Shown one piece after another: positions 10,093 to 19,322 of a DNA stretch of 64,000 nucleotides. The first letter of the stretch is position 1, and each line of letters begins with the position of its first letter. The notes beneath the pieces were generated by a model. It worked only from the letters and a program-made list of their open reading frames with translations, did not search any database and had not been told where the DNA came from. The DNA is from Sepiola atlantica. Lineage: Eukaryota; Mollusca; Cephalopoda; Sepiida; Sepiolidae. The position numbers were made by a program, and so were the translations under genes. The DNA lies in contig OY744525.1 of NCBI GenBank assembly GCA_963556195.1, positions 61,395,772-61,459,771 on the forward strand, in the 5' to 3' direction.

Positions 10093-10915
10093 AACTATAA
10101 TTGTATATATAAATATATACGAATATATGAACCGGATATAGAAAGCTTGAATATTATGTTATGTTATTGACCTTAATGAAAACACTTTGCTAGAAGTAGA
10201 AAATAATTCTAACGAAAGGAGATTGAAGTTGAAAATAAATCAAACGATGAAATAATTCAATAAGGAATTTATGAAGATGAATTTTTTTTCTCATATCATT
10301 GAGATGAAGATTTGTCTTATTCGTTGAATTGATATTTCCTCATGTGGCAATATATTTTTTGTGTGAGAGTTTTGACCAACAATATATTTTTTTGTTTTGA
10401 ATTTTCTGATCTCAGAAAGAACTGTTTCTTTAGAAAAAGAAAAAAAGGAAGAATGGTTTAATATTTTTAATAATATCTTGAAATATTCATCTTCTTTTGA
10501 ATTTTGTCAAGAAAAATGTGTGATTCAATGTGGACGAAACAGCTGTCTGGGAAGTACAATAAAATGGTTTAAACAAAAAACTCGGATTATATTCCCTTAT
10601 TAAACACACCAAGACTAACGCCGCCTGATGATGATTTGATGAATCAAATCGAAAGTACTCGCGAAAAAAGAAAGAAAAATGGAACAAGAAACCCACAGAA
10701 CTTACATACACCAATTTGACCGAAATACTAAATGGACTATTCGAAAAATTAAAAAAAGTCTCATCAAACAAAAATTCTGTGTTACTAATAACATTTGCCA
10801 AAATGAAAACTTGCTTCCTATATATATATATATATATATATACACATTATGGAGCCCATATTACCTTATCCAAATTCCATAAGCAGATATTGGAGAGAAA
10901 TTAAGTCAATTCTAT
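10093..10915. other. No gene seen; (TA)n at 10820-10842
   Basis: AT-rich sequence. GACGAAACAGCTGTCTGG near 10535 repeats the SINE word ACGAAACAGCTGTTTG at about 10072. CTGATGATGATTTGATGAATC near 10625 is SINE-core-like. The 104-codon minus frame over 10487-10801 is not recognised. Confidence 0.4.
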
Positions 10916-11578
10916 AGATGTGAAAGTAAAAGTAGCCAAGATATACCAAAGATGAGTGTAAAAATACAAAATGAAAGTAAATGAAATTGTGAAAATATAT
11001 GAAAAATGTGAATAAAGTGAAAGCAGACCATACGAAAATGTGAACATCCCACTAGCCGCTTCCCATTGCAGCGAGGTTAAAACATGAACTCAGTTTAACG
11101 TTGAAGGAAAAATCAGTTTCCCTGAGAGATCGGACTGGAAAGGTACAGAAATAGCTGAGAACAGAGTCGTCAGCATTCCCGGTAGATGCGCTTCAGCCAA
11201 CTGGCAATATCCCCTCCGAAGGAGGAAGTAGTTCCTGGGAAAATGTACATCCTAAGATCGAGACAGACCATAACTTATCTCGACAAAAATAGACTGATGG
11301 TTCCAGCCAGTCCCTTGGTTGCCAGAATGATGTCAAGGCGAACCTCGACTGATATGACAACTGGCCAGAACAAACAAATATACCAAGTGGAAATATTACG
11401 TCATAAAAACTCACAAGTAAAAATGCGAATTCGCTGAATGAGAGTAGAACGATTGTGAAGGTGAATATGCCAAATGAAAATAGAGCGATTTAAAATCTGA
11501 ATACACCGAATGAAAGTGCGAATATTGCAAATGAAAGTACACGGAATGAAATATTAAATATACCAAATTAAAGTAAAC
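10915..11578. repeat. Degenerate short-unit repeat, two blocks (10915-11040 and 11410-11578)
   Basis: Both blocks are built from variants of AATATACCAAATGAAAGT with roughly 26-30 bp spacing. They flank a more complex segment (11110-11340), so one array may have been split by an insertion. Confidence 0.5.
11110..11340 (-). mobile_element. Divergent relative of the body of U2-headed element R2
   Basis: The plus strand reads GTCAGCATTCCCGGTAGATG and CCCCTCCGAAGGAGGAAGT...TCCTGGGA. This parallels GTCGGTATTCCCCGGTAGAG and CTCCCCAAAGAGGGGAGG...CCTGGGAGG in the R2 copy at 17.03-17.34 kb. No U2-like head can be seen here. The relationship is inferred from motif order and could be coincidental. Confidence 0.4.
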
Positions 11579-11775
11579 AAAAAATATAGATAAGAAATAA
11601 AAACAACAATAGAAGTTAAAAACAAGTTTCAAGACTTTACTTGACTCATCCTATGCCAGTAGGAGTTGGTGAAACGTAGACAAATTTCGAGCTCCAGAGG
11701 TGTTTGTGTGACTTTGCCATGCTTTTTTTATTATTAATGGCTGGATATGTATACGCATCGTCACATCTGTATACG
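11579..11775. other. No feature recognised
   Basis: Short unassigned stretch left of the 5S-derived element. Confidence 0.35.
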
Positions 11776-11890
11776 TATACAGCGTCTGGTATTCTTAAAT
11801 GGTCACCCATTTCGTATTAACCGGGCCCAACGTCGCTTAACTTCGGTGCTCTAACGAGAACCGGAGTATTAACGTGATTATGCCGTATTA
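11776..11890 (-). pseudogene. 5S rRNA-derived sequence (pseudogene or 5S-headed SINE), copy 1
   Basis: The minus strand reads TACGGCATAATCACGTTAAT, CTCCGGTTCTCGTTAGAGC, ACCGAAGTTAAGCGACGTTG, GGCCCGGTTAATACG, AAATGGGTGACC and GAATACCAGACGCTGTAT. These correspond in order to a complete animal 5S rRNA, including box A (AGTTAAGC...) and box C (TGGGTGACC). Compared with usual 5S, TTGGATGGG has become GAAATGGG and the next GCCTGG is ATTTAA. The copy at 53797-53905 shares those changes. The length is slightly short (about 112-115 against 119-120). A functional gene is unlikely because the helix-forming bases are changed and no T-run terminator follows. Confidence 0.85.
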
Positions 11891-12177
11891 AGACTTATTG
11901 GGTTTTTAAATATGTAAGTAAGAAAGATAACTCTTAAAAAGTGTGATAGGTTATCTCCCCTGACTTGCATTTACGACAATTCTTTAAATGGCGGATGTGT
12001 ATGTTATGGGACTATATTTTACTTTAAAATATAATTTTCAAAAAGATCTTTTCAGCATTTCTAATGTAAGATTTTTTCATTTTGTATAATTCATTTAATA
12101 ATATAACCGAAATTAAGATAGAACAGCTATTGTTCGGAGAATATTCAAACAGATATTCGGGCCATTTATACATTTTT
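11891..12177. other. No feature recognised
   Basis: AT-rich; contains AGGTTATCTCCCCTGAC near 11950, a variant of the recurrent TTATCTCCCTT word. Confidence 0.35.
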
Positions 12178-12645
12178 GGTACTCTTATAGCGAACGAACC
12201 GCGTTTCCGTGACTTCGCGTCATCAACGTTTAGGTAGGTCTCGGAAGCGCCCGAGAGTTAACGAAACTATTAACCAATCAGGTTAGACAATCAGGTTGCA
12301 AGCAAGCAAGCATACAATAACTTTCGGAAGAAATCAATTTTTTTTTTAATTAGTTGAAACTTTTCGGTGCACACAAAAAAACAAACAGTTTATCTAAAAA
12401 CATTTGATTAACCATAGTTCCTTTGACAAAAAAACAACAACAAAAAGACAAAAAAAACATCTAAACAATAACAGTTGCTTGGCCATGGTTTGTTCGTTCT
12501 TTATTTTTATATATGTATTTTACTTTGATTTTCTTCGTCTGAATTTATCGTCTGCCAGTCTTCAATTTATCGTTTGGCAGTTTTCGCCTCGTCAACTCTT
12601 GGGTGCTTCCGAGCCTTGCCCGAACGTTGACGATGCGAAGAGTAC
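12178..12645. mobile_element. Foldback element, decayed
   Basis: Left GCGTCATCAACGTT...CTCGGAAGCGCCCGAGAGTT pairs with right AACTCTTGGGTGCTTCCGAG...AACGTTGACGATGCG. GTACTCT occurs at both outer ends. The arms (about 50-70 bp) contain indels. The roughly 300-bp centre is AT-rich without a supported ORF. Confidence 0.7.
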
Positions 12646-12784
12646 CTATTTTTTATGGGCGATGTTGATTTGTGATTAATCCGATGTCGCTAAGGTAAAC
12701 GATCCCGACTTTACCCATTTTTAAATGAATTGATCTAAAATCAGATTATGCCGCCCCGTTGACTAAAAAGGTACAATTTTAAAT

Positions 12785-12910
12785 AAATACATTTCAGAAA
12801 GTGGCATCCGTTTTATTGAGTTAACTGACAATTATTTTTGTGGTAAGAAGACAGAGAATATTTATTGCTTTAAATTTTTTTAAATTGCTATAATTTTAAA
12901 TAAATACAAG
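12785..12910 (-). repeat. Relative of the 2.44-2.76 kb tandem repeat (left flank of R4)
   Basis: The reverse complement reads AATAAATATTCTCTGTCTTC, TTACCACAAAAATAATTGTC and AGTTAACTCAATAAAACG, matching units at 2.44-2.76 kb. A further unit lies on the other side of R4 at about 13515-13640. Confidence 0.55.
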
Positions 12911-13516
12911 CTGTGCGTGTGTGGTCCCCCTCTGTATGTGACTCGATGTGGCGAGTGTAAAATGCAATAAATTTGGGCAATTTGGGGCATTTTTGATCCC
13001 CCTTTGACCCCCTGAGGCGCGAACCAGAATTTTTCTGAGGTCAAGGATGCTCATTTTATATCCAGAACAATTGCCTCTACATTTTGGCCAAGTTTCAGAA
13101 AAATTGAATGGATGGATCAAACGTTATGGGAGAAAAGGGTCATTTTTTACCATTTTGGGGGCTTTTGACCTCCTGAGGGCGCGAACCAGATTTTTTCCAA
13201 GGTCAGCGATACTTATTTTCTATTAGGAATAATTGCCTTCACATTTTGGCCAAGTTTCAGAGAAATTGAATGGATGGATGAAAAGTTATGGGGCAAAAAA
13301 TGTAATTTTTTGCCATTTCGGGGCCTTTTGACCCCCTGGGGGGCTAACCAGACTTTTTTTTTAAATCGGAGAATGTCACTTTCTAACCTGACCAAAGTTA
13401 CAACTTCATGCAAAATTTCAGAGAAATTCAATGGATGGTTGCGGAGAAAAATCCGGACGGACGGACGGACATGCCTCAAAACATAAGTCCCCCGATTTTA
13501 TAAATCGGGGGACCAA
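12911..13516 (+). repeat. R4: three-module repeat of ~162 bp units, copy 1
   Basis: Three consecutive modules (about 13018-13178, 13178-13341, 13342-13500) share GCGAACCAGA, TTTTGGCCAAGTTTCAGA, ATTGAATGGATGGATC, ACGTTATGGG and a TTTTGACCCCCTG step; the third is the most diverged. A GTGTGGTCCCCCTCTGTATG head precedes them. The right end is GGACGGACGGACGGACATG then CCCCCGATTTTATAAATCGG and GGGGACC, a perfect short hairpin. The second copy (34558-35125) is inverted. The module-in-module design without an ORF suggests a non-autonomous element built by internal duplication. Confidence 0.85.
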
Positions 13517-14101
13517 TAAAAGAGACATATTCCTTTGATTTATTTAAAGAATATTTAGATGATAGTGATAATTATTTTTACCGAAGAAGAAAGAGACATT
13601 ATTTTCTTAATAGTATTGACCCTGGCAGACATTTATTATTTCAAAAGGAATATTAGTAATAACAGTAAATGATACAGATGGATGAAAAAAACACTGTGGA
13701 ATGTCCACGGGGTGTAACCAGTTATATATTATTTAACAGTAATACCACATTTTTAAATAAAAATAAGTTGAAAATCTTTTTCTTATCTTTTTTTTTTCGA
13801 AATCTCAAAAATGTCTACAGTTCCACGTTTTGCGTTTGTGCTGTTCTGTATATTTTTTGTGTGTGTCATTCTAACAAATGTAAATATTATGTGTGATGTT
13901 TGTGAAATGTTCTGCTGTGAGAGTCGTATATTGAAACTTACTGCGTTCAAAGTGGAATAGGAGGCAGAGGTCGAGTTATGGAACATCGACAACTTCCAGG
14001 AAAGTTCTTTGAACAGGATGAGACGGGTGAGCAGTAGTCAAAATCTGGAAAGAAAAAAAGAAAGAAACCAATGAACATCTTCTACTCTATACTAATGGGT
14101 A

Positions 14102-14104
<3 letters not shown>
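13517..14104. other. Right flank of R4 and unassigned sequence
   Basis: 13515-13640 carries another unit of the tandem repeat seen at 2.44 kb, in the opposite orientation to it. From 13640 to 14104 no feature is recognised. Confidence 0.45.

Positions 14105-14139
<35 letters not shown>
14105..14139. repeat. (AT)n microsatellite, left border of a palindromic complex
   Basis: About 17 AT units, then ACGCACACA. Confidence 0.95.
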
Positions 14140-14142
<3 letters not shown>

Positions 14143-14807
14143 GCACACATATCAATAAAATAGAGTAATGATGAAGATAAAATATTATCTTTAAAATAAT
14201 CCTATCAAGAAAAGTCTATGCTCAATATACGAGATAGAGCAATTATAAAAAGAAATGAATGATGAGAATAAAAATTGGAAAAAGAGCAATATTTATTGAA
14301 TCATCAAGTAGTTTTAAAAAGGAATATATCAATAAACTTTTAATTTCTTTCCTTAACCCATGTATTTTCAAAAACTTTTACTGATCTATCCTGATGATTT
14401 CTTCTGTTGATAAAAGCTTGCATTTTTGAAAATACATGGGTTAAAGAAGGAAAAAAAAAGTTTATTGATATATTCCTTGTTTAAACTACTTGATGATCCA
14501 ATAAATATTGTTCTTTTTCCAATGTTTATTCGCATCATTCATTTCTTTATATATATAAGAAAATGAATGATGAGAATAAAAATTGGATAAAATACAATAT
14601 TTATTAAATCAATTAATTCGAACAAGGACTATATAAAAAAAAACGTTTTTTATATAGTCCTTGTTTGAATTAATTGATGATTTAAAAATATTGTATTTTA
14701 TCCAATTTTTATTCTCATCATTCATTTTCTTATACTACTGCTTTATCTTGTATATCGAGCATTGCCTACTTAAAATTTAAAGATATAATTTTTATCTCTA
14801 TTTTTCA

Positions 14808-14810
<3 letters not shown>
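14140..14810. mobile_element. Nested foldback complex of two hairpins within an outer inverted repeat
   Basis: Hairpin 1 (about 14250-14548) has arms of ~125 bp sharing AATGAATGATGAGAATAAAA, AACCCATGTATTTTC and TCAATAAACTT words. Hairpin 2 (14558-14730) has arms of ~83 bp around AAACG, sharing ACAAGGACTATATAAAAA. Both hairpins start with the same AATGAATGATGAGAATAAAA. The outermost parts pair as well: GCTCAATATACGAGATAGAGC at 14220 with GCTTTATCTTGTATATCGAGC at 14741. The complex lies exactly between two (TA)n tracts. Nested or duplicated MITE insertion is the likely origin. Confidence 0.85.

Positions 14811-14848
<38 letters not shown>
14811..14848. repeat. (TA)n microsatellite, right border of the palindromic complex
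   Basis: About 19 units. Confidence 0.95.
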
Positions 14849-14853
<5 letters not shown>

Positions 14854-14946
14854 TAGTTAAATTCCAATAACCAAAATTCAGTTGTTAATCATATTTATTT
14901 TGCAATGATAGAATTGTCAACGATTTTACAATTGTTTCGTAACATG

Positions 14947-14948
<2 letters not shown>

Positions 14949-14994
<46 letters not shown>
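14949..14994. repeat. (AT)n microsatellite
   Basis: About 23 units. The following TATTTGTATGTTTATATATT words repeat twice at about 15022-15055. Confidence 0.95.
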
Positions 14995-14996
<2 letters not shown>

Positions 14997-15214
14997 ATAT
15001 ATATCTCTATAAAGTTAGGTATGTTTATATATTTGTATGTTTATATATTTGTATGTACAGTATTAATTGGAGACTCAGGGTGACTTCTTCAAGTGAGCTG
15101 TATTCGGCAAAAGATTCTCTAAGATAATGCACTTTGAATTTTGTGAATACATCAATTATTGGCCAAGATATGATGGTTTTTTTTCCTTTTCCAAAAAGTG
15201 TTACATTTTTCTCG

Positions 15215-15497
15215 AACACGGCATATCACCCCTTTTTAGGTCATTTAATACCGAAGTTCATCATTTGGATAAAAGAGCTTATGCTTCAGGTTTGTAATAT
15301 TTTAAAATATGTATAAATTAATTTGTTTTGTAGGCATATATTTTGTAAATAGTCTGCAAACGATAGATTCTATTGAACTCATAAATGGAACCCTGACAGG
15401 TACTACCACTCCAGATCAGAGTGGACCTAGTAGTAATAGCAACTAAGGGGTGACTCTACACTAACCCCCCCCCCCATCTACCCAAAGCTCACAAATT
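15215..15497 (+). repeat. Dispersed repeat R1, copy 3, with GGTACTA...GTGGACCT extension
   Basis: The head is CGGCATATCACCCC...GGTCATTTAATACCG. It is followed at 15385-15460 by TGACAGGTACTACCACTCC, AGAGTGGACCTAGTAG and CAACTAAGGGGTGAC, which align with 22780-22860 in copy 4. The purine block of other copies is missing. It ends at the first unit of the 27-bp minisatellite. Confidence 0.8.
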
Positions 15498-16143
15498 CGG
15501 CCTCACAACTAAATGTGAATGAATAGGCCTCACCACTAAATGTGAATGAATAGGCCTCACCACTAAATGTGAATGAATAGGCCTCACCACTGGATGTGAA
15601 TGAATAGGCATCACCACTGGATGTGAATGAATAGGCATCACCACTGGATGTGAATGAATAGGCCTCACCACTGGATGTGAATGAATAGGCCTCACCACTG
15701 GATGTGAATGAATAGGCATCACCACTGGATGTGAATGAATAGGCCTCACCACTGGATGTGAATGAATAGGCCTCACCACTGGATGTGAATGAATAGGCCT
15801 CACCACTAAATGTGAATGAATAGGCCTCACCACTAAATGTGAATGAATAGGCCTCACCACTAAATGTGAATGAATAGGCCTCACCACTAAATGTGAATGA
15901 ATAGGCCTCACCACTGGATGTGAATGAATAGGCCTCACCACTAAATGTGAATGAATAGGCCTCACCACTAAATGTGAATGAATAGGCCTCACCCCTAAAT
16001 GTGAATGAATAGGCCTCACCACTGGATGTGAATGAATAGGCCTCACCACTAAATGTGAATGAATAGGCCTCACCACTGGATGTGAATGAATAAGCCTCAC
16101 CACTGGATGTGAATGAATAGGTCTCACCACTGGATGTGAATAG
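15498..16143. repeat. 27-bp minisatellite, about 24 copies
   Basis: The unit is AGGCCTCACCACTRRATGTG followed by AATGAAT. The two main variants differ only at CTAAATG or CTGGATG and occur in runs; AGGCATCACC is a rarer variant. Because 27 is a multiple of three, the minus strand has an open 213-codon frame of the nonapeptide RPIHSHLVV or RPIHSHPVV. This is a by-product: there is no promoter or flanking coding context. A single unit (GGCCTCACCACTAGGTGTC) is present at about 22878 in R1 copy 4, which marks the unexpanded state. Confidence 0.97.
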
Positions 16144-16245
16144 ATGGGATCTAGCTGATTGTCAGTTTGGTCGAGTGTATTTATGTCAAGAGGGCAAAAT
16201 TCAGTATCGGATTTGTACCCCTATATCGAACTTCTCGAACACTTT
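16130..16245 (-). pseudogene. LINE 3' fragment joined to the minisatellite
   Basis: GTGAATAGATGGGATCTAGC and TGATTGTCAGTTTGGTCGAG align with GTGAATGGATGGAATTTAGC and TGATTGTCGGGTTGGTCAAG in the LINE copy at 33.20-33.26 kb. On the minus strand this corresponds to the part after FNGMCSDE..ALV (PTRQSAK). Only about 100 bp remain. Confidence 0.75.
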
Positions 16246-16919
16246 CTGCTATATTTGCTTGCTTGACATTCATAATATCCTGGATTTACCTTTTTGAGGC
16301 ATGTTGCATTGTTCCATCGATGTGAAGTTTCTTTACTCAAAAAATGTTTGTGTGTTTTGTATTTTTTATATTTTTTTATATCTTCAAATCTGTCCTCGGT
16401 AGTATCAGCTAAAACAAGAGTTTCTCAAGAGATATTTTACTGGCATATAAACATTTCTCTCAACTGTTTTAAAAGTAAAAGACAAATTTTAACAGATCCA
16501 AAGCAGAAACTAGTCTTGTATGTTTGGCATGCTAAAACTCCAAAAACTAGAACAGTTAGACAAACCAAACATATAATATTAATTCTGAATCTTCATAGTA
16601 ATGGTTTGTCAAAATAATTCTATTTATAAACTTCATATGAGCAAAGGATATCTTTTCAAATGAAAAAAAAAATGCAATATTAACATCAGGAATAAACAAA
16701 ATAATGTGGCTATACCATCTCAGTATTTAAAAACTTACGGTCGACGAAAAAGAAAATATTTCAGAAATCATAATCCTTAATTTGTATTTTGCTGATGCTA
16801 TTTTGAATATAATACATGTGATATATATTTATTCAAATAAATGATAAATAAATTAAATTGTTAAGAAATGTTCCTGAATTATTTATATTTCTTTAACTAA
16901 TCTAACAATGAGATAATTT
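16246..16919. other. No gene recognised
   Basis: The 107-codon plus frame at 16294-16617 has no recognisable motif and ordinary AT-rich composition; I treat it as chance. The rest is AT-rich. Confidence 0.4.
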
Positions 16920-17945
16920 ATTTATTCATCACTAACGTTATCTGTTATTACACTAAAGCTGAATTAATGTTTGCTTACCGAAGCCGTTTTTTCCTATACA
17001 TTTTTAAAATTTTATCTTCCTCCCACAGCGGTAAGATGTGACACAAGGTCGGGAAAGCGGGATTTGAAAAGCCAGCGCCCGAGAAGGTGAGCACTCTGGC
17101 CTACAAAAAATGCTTGGGCAGCCCCGTCGGTATTCCCCGGTAGAGGCGCCTCAGGCAGTAACCAATAAAGTTACTCCTCCCCAAAGAGGGGAGGCAAAGC
17201 CTGGGAGGGTGGACCTCCTAGAACTGCACAGAACAAACCCACAGACCTGCGTCATCAAGCCCCTCGAAGACCAAGACGATACCGGTCTATAGGGTGTAGT
17301 ATCCATCGGAACAGATACTACACTCTCAGCCAAGAAGTTCGATATTTTTCGACCAAATACATGCTAAAGTATGCCGTAGATTCAAGATTGAATTATGTTT
17401 GAAAAAAAAAACAAAAAAAACTTCCATCCTTAATTTGTCTAATTAGCCATATTTTGCAATTAACCGATCAAGCGACCAATCTCTTATACTATGTTTGTAT
17501 CTGTCACTTTCACCCTCTCTCTTAGTCTGTGGTTTGGCCTCTATGCTCTTATCTTATATGCCATCACTTCTCCCTTCTGTTGCTCTTTCTGTATCTCCAT
17601 CTCTTGTTTATAAACAGCTTAAAGTAATACAGAAAGGAAAGAATAAAAAATATCAAAATTGTCTATTAGAAAACAAAAGGGAATATCACCACAAGTAGAA
17701 ATACTATTTAACCCATAGCTGTAGAGAAACAGAGAGAGATATAGTGAGCAGAAAAAGAATAATTTTAGATTTTTTTCTTCTTTTTTTAATATTTAACTGG
17801 ATTTGCAAACTAACTTTTTTTCCAGATTCAAACAATCTAACCAGAGTTCACTGGGTGACCCAACGGATCATCACATTTAGTTTTAGTTTTAATATATTAG
17901 CCGAGCAACGTTGGGTAGCCTTGCCAGTTAGACATTGTTTTATTA
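16920..17945 (+). mobile_element. Dispersed repeat R6 (Helitron-like end), split by U2-headed element
   Basis: R6 aligns with 56245-56850 in the same orientation: TACTAAAGCTGAATTAAT / TACTAAAGCTGAGTTAAT, ATTGAATTATGTTTGAAAAA / ATTGAGTTATGTTTGAAAAA, CAAACAATCTAAC. Part of it occurs inverted at 28500-28815. The 17026-17345 segment is absent from the 56-kb copy, so it is an insertion. At 17901-17915 lies CCGAGCAACGTTGGG, a Helitron-type 3' hairpin, followed by GTTAG where CTRR would be expected; the terminus looks mutated. Confidence 0.7.
17026..17345 (-). mobile_element. R2: element with U2-snRNA-like head, copy 1
   Basis: Read on the minus strand it starts CTTCTTGGCTGAGAGTGTAG then TATCTGTTC, matching U2 snRNA nucleotides about 14-46 with a small deletion. 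GTGTAGTATC then pairs perfectly with GGATACTACAC to make a hairpin not present in normal U2. A GC-rich body follows with CTCCTAG...CACCCTCCCAGGCTTTGC, CCTCTTTGGGGAGGAG and CCGGGGAATACCGACGGGG, ending near GTGTCACATCTTACC. The copy at 40.60-40.93 kb matches along nearly its whole length. No ORF: the 60-codon frames on both strands are incidental. It is nested in R6, hence younger than that R6 copy. Confidence 0.8.
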
Positions 17946-17992
17946 GCAGTTAATTCACAAATTAAAGTCATTCTTTTTCTGTTCCGAAATAG

Positions 17993-18372
17993 TCGAGGTG
18001 AGGATTGATAATTTGTATTATTTGGATTATTCATACTACTGTTCTCATCTAGGATGTCATTCTCACAACGTTTCGGCTGATGTAACCTCCAACCTTCTTC
18101 AGGTGTATCTTGTCAAACTCGGGAATCTTTCTGTTGAATTCAGGAATCTGTATGGAATTTCGAACGGAACTTTTTTTAGTTAATCCTTGGGGGTATCTTG
18201 CTCTCATTCCATCAGCCATGACCGAGTAGAAGTCTTAAGTAATTCGCAATTGTATTCTTAGTATCGCCCGCACTGAGGATTGAACCGTCACCCTCCAGAA
18301 GACTGTCACTTAGAACAGATTGCGTAATGGATATAAGTGCTAAGTAATAATCAGTTCTAAGTGGAAGTGGCT
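17993..18372. mobile_element. Foldback family R5, copy 2 (right arm truncated)
   Basis: Begins TTTGTATTATTTGGATTATT like the 9.4- and 47.6-kb copies and contains TCACAACGTTTCGGCTGATG. The central inverted pair is shorter: CACTTAGAACAGATT...AATCAGTTCTAAGTG. The right arm stops soon after. Confidence 0.8.
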
Positions 18373-18565
18373 GGCTCCCTCTCGTTAATCAACAAGATGT
18401 ATTTTAAAAACTATCAAGTAGTATAATTTTGATTTATTTTAATCTTTTAATAATTTGGACAACTTTTAATTATTAGGAAATTCTAACACTCTAATTGGTT
18501 GCGATGAAATAGAAAGACTAGAAATGTAAGTCAAAGTTTTCAATAGCTAAAAAGCCAAACTAAAT

Positions 18566-18605
18566 CAAGGGAAATAACTCTTGTAGATATTGATTATCTC
18601 CCTTG
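18566..18605. repeat. Short hairpin with AAGGGAAATAACTC ends
   Basis: CAAGGGAAATAACTC on the left is mirrored by GATTATCTCCCTTG on the right with about 11 bases between. This is the compact version of the foldback at 674-748. Confidence 0.65.
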
Positions 18606-18750
18606 AAAGCTAATATTTGAATTGATAACACATCTACTTTATTTATAGCGCATCTTATTGCCGTGGTTGCTTATAAAATGTTTTCGTCGGTAGCATTAAA
18701 AATATTCGATTATGAAATAGAAAGAGAACATTTCCGTAATTTAAAAAAAT

Positions 18751-18971
18751 CACGTAAATTGATCGAGTAGTTTTTTTATTTTATAAATAAAAAAATAAAT
18801 TTTACCGATAAACGAATGACGGGGAAATACGGTAGTCATTACGACATATTCAAGAGAGATAACCCTTTCCCTTGAATATGCCGTTATGGCGGCCGTATTT
18901 CCCCGTCATTCGTGTATCGGTAAAATTTATTTTTTATTTATAAAATAAAAACTACTTGATTAATTTACGTG
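18751..18971. mobile_element. Foldback element, ~100-bp arms
   Basis: CACGTAAATTGATCGAGTAG, AAATTTTACCGATAAACGAA and TGACGGGGAAATACGG on the left are mirrored by CCGTATTTCCCCGTCATTCG, TATCGGTAAAATTT and ACTACTTGATTAATTTACGT on the right. The centre is GAGAGATAACCCTTTCCC. The arms differ at only a few places. Confidence 0.9.
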
Positions 18972-19322
18972 CTTTTTGGTATAGGATATATTCAGCCCGT
19001 AACAGGTACGTACATCAAACAGATATTTATCTGTTTTTTTTTTTTTTCGAATGTCCCCGTGCTTCTGGATAAGCACCAAATTTCTGGTAAATTTGTGCTT
19101 TTACACCATATGCTAATTCACACCAAAATAAAAATGAGATTCTACAATTTTTAGGCGATTAGATGTAAACAGCCTGAAAAACTTAGCGATAAAAAAAAAT
19201 ATTTTAGAATTTAGAGGGGGGATCAGTTTCACATATAAATATAACGTAAAATAATTACCCATTTCCAGGTTATTAGGCGGTAATGATATCCCATTTCCTA
19301 ACCGAATAGCGTTTTAAAGATA

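Noticed and set aside
11776..11890. Functional 5S rRNA gene
   Set aside because: Several helix-forming and box C-adjacent bases changed, length short, no T-run terminator, changes shared with a copy inserted in a LINE.
15489..16130. 213-codon minus-strand ORF as a real gene
   Set aside because: It consists entirely of the 27-bp minisatellite; openness follows from unit length divisible by three. No start context, promoter or non-repeat coding.
15498..16143. CRISPR array (27-bp repeats)
   Set aside because: Units are contiguous with no spacers; eukaryotic context. Same for the 34-bp array at 21434-21876.
16294..16617. 107-codon plus-strand ORF as a host exon
   Set aside because: No recognisable motif, no splice or start context, composition like surrounding AT-rich DNA.
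17110..17333. 60-codon ORFs on both strands in the GC-rich R2 body as coding
   Set aside because: R2 copies at 17 and 40 kb differ by indels that break the frames; the body behaves as non-coding.
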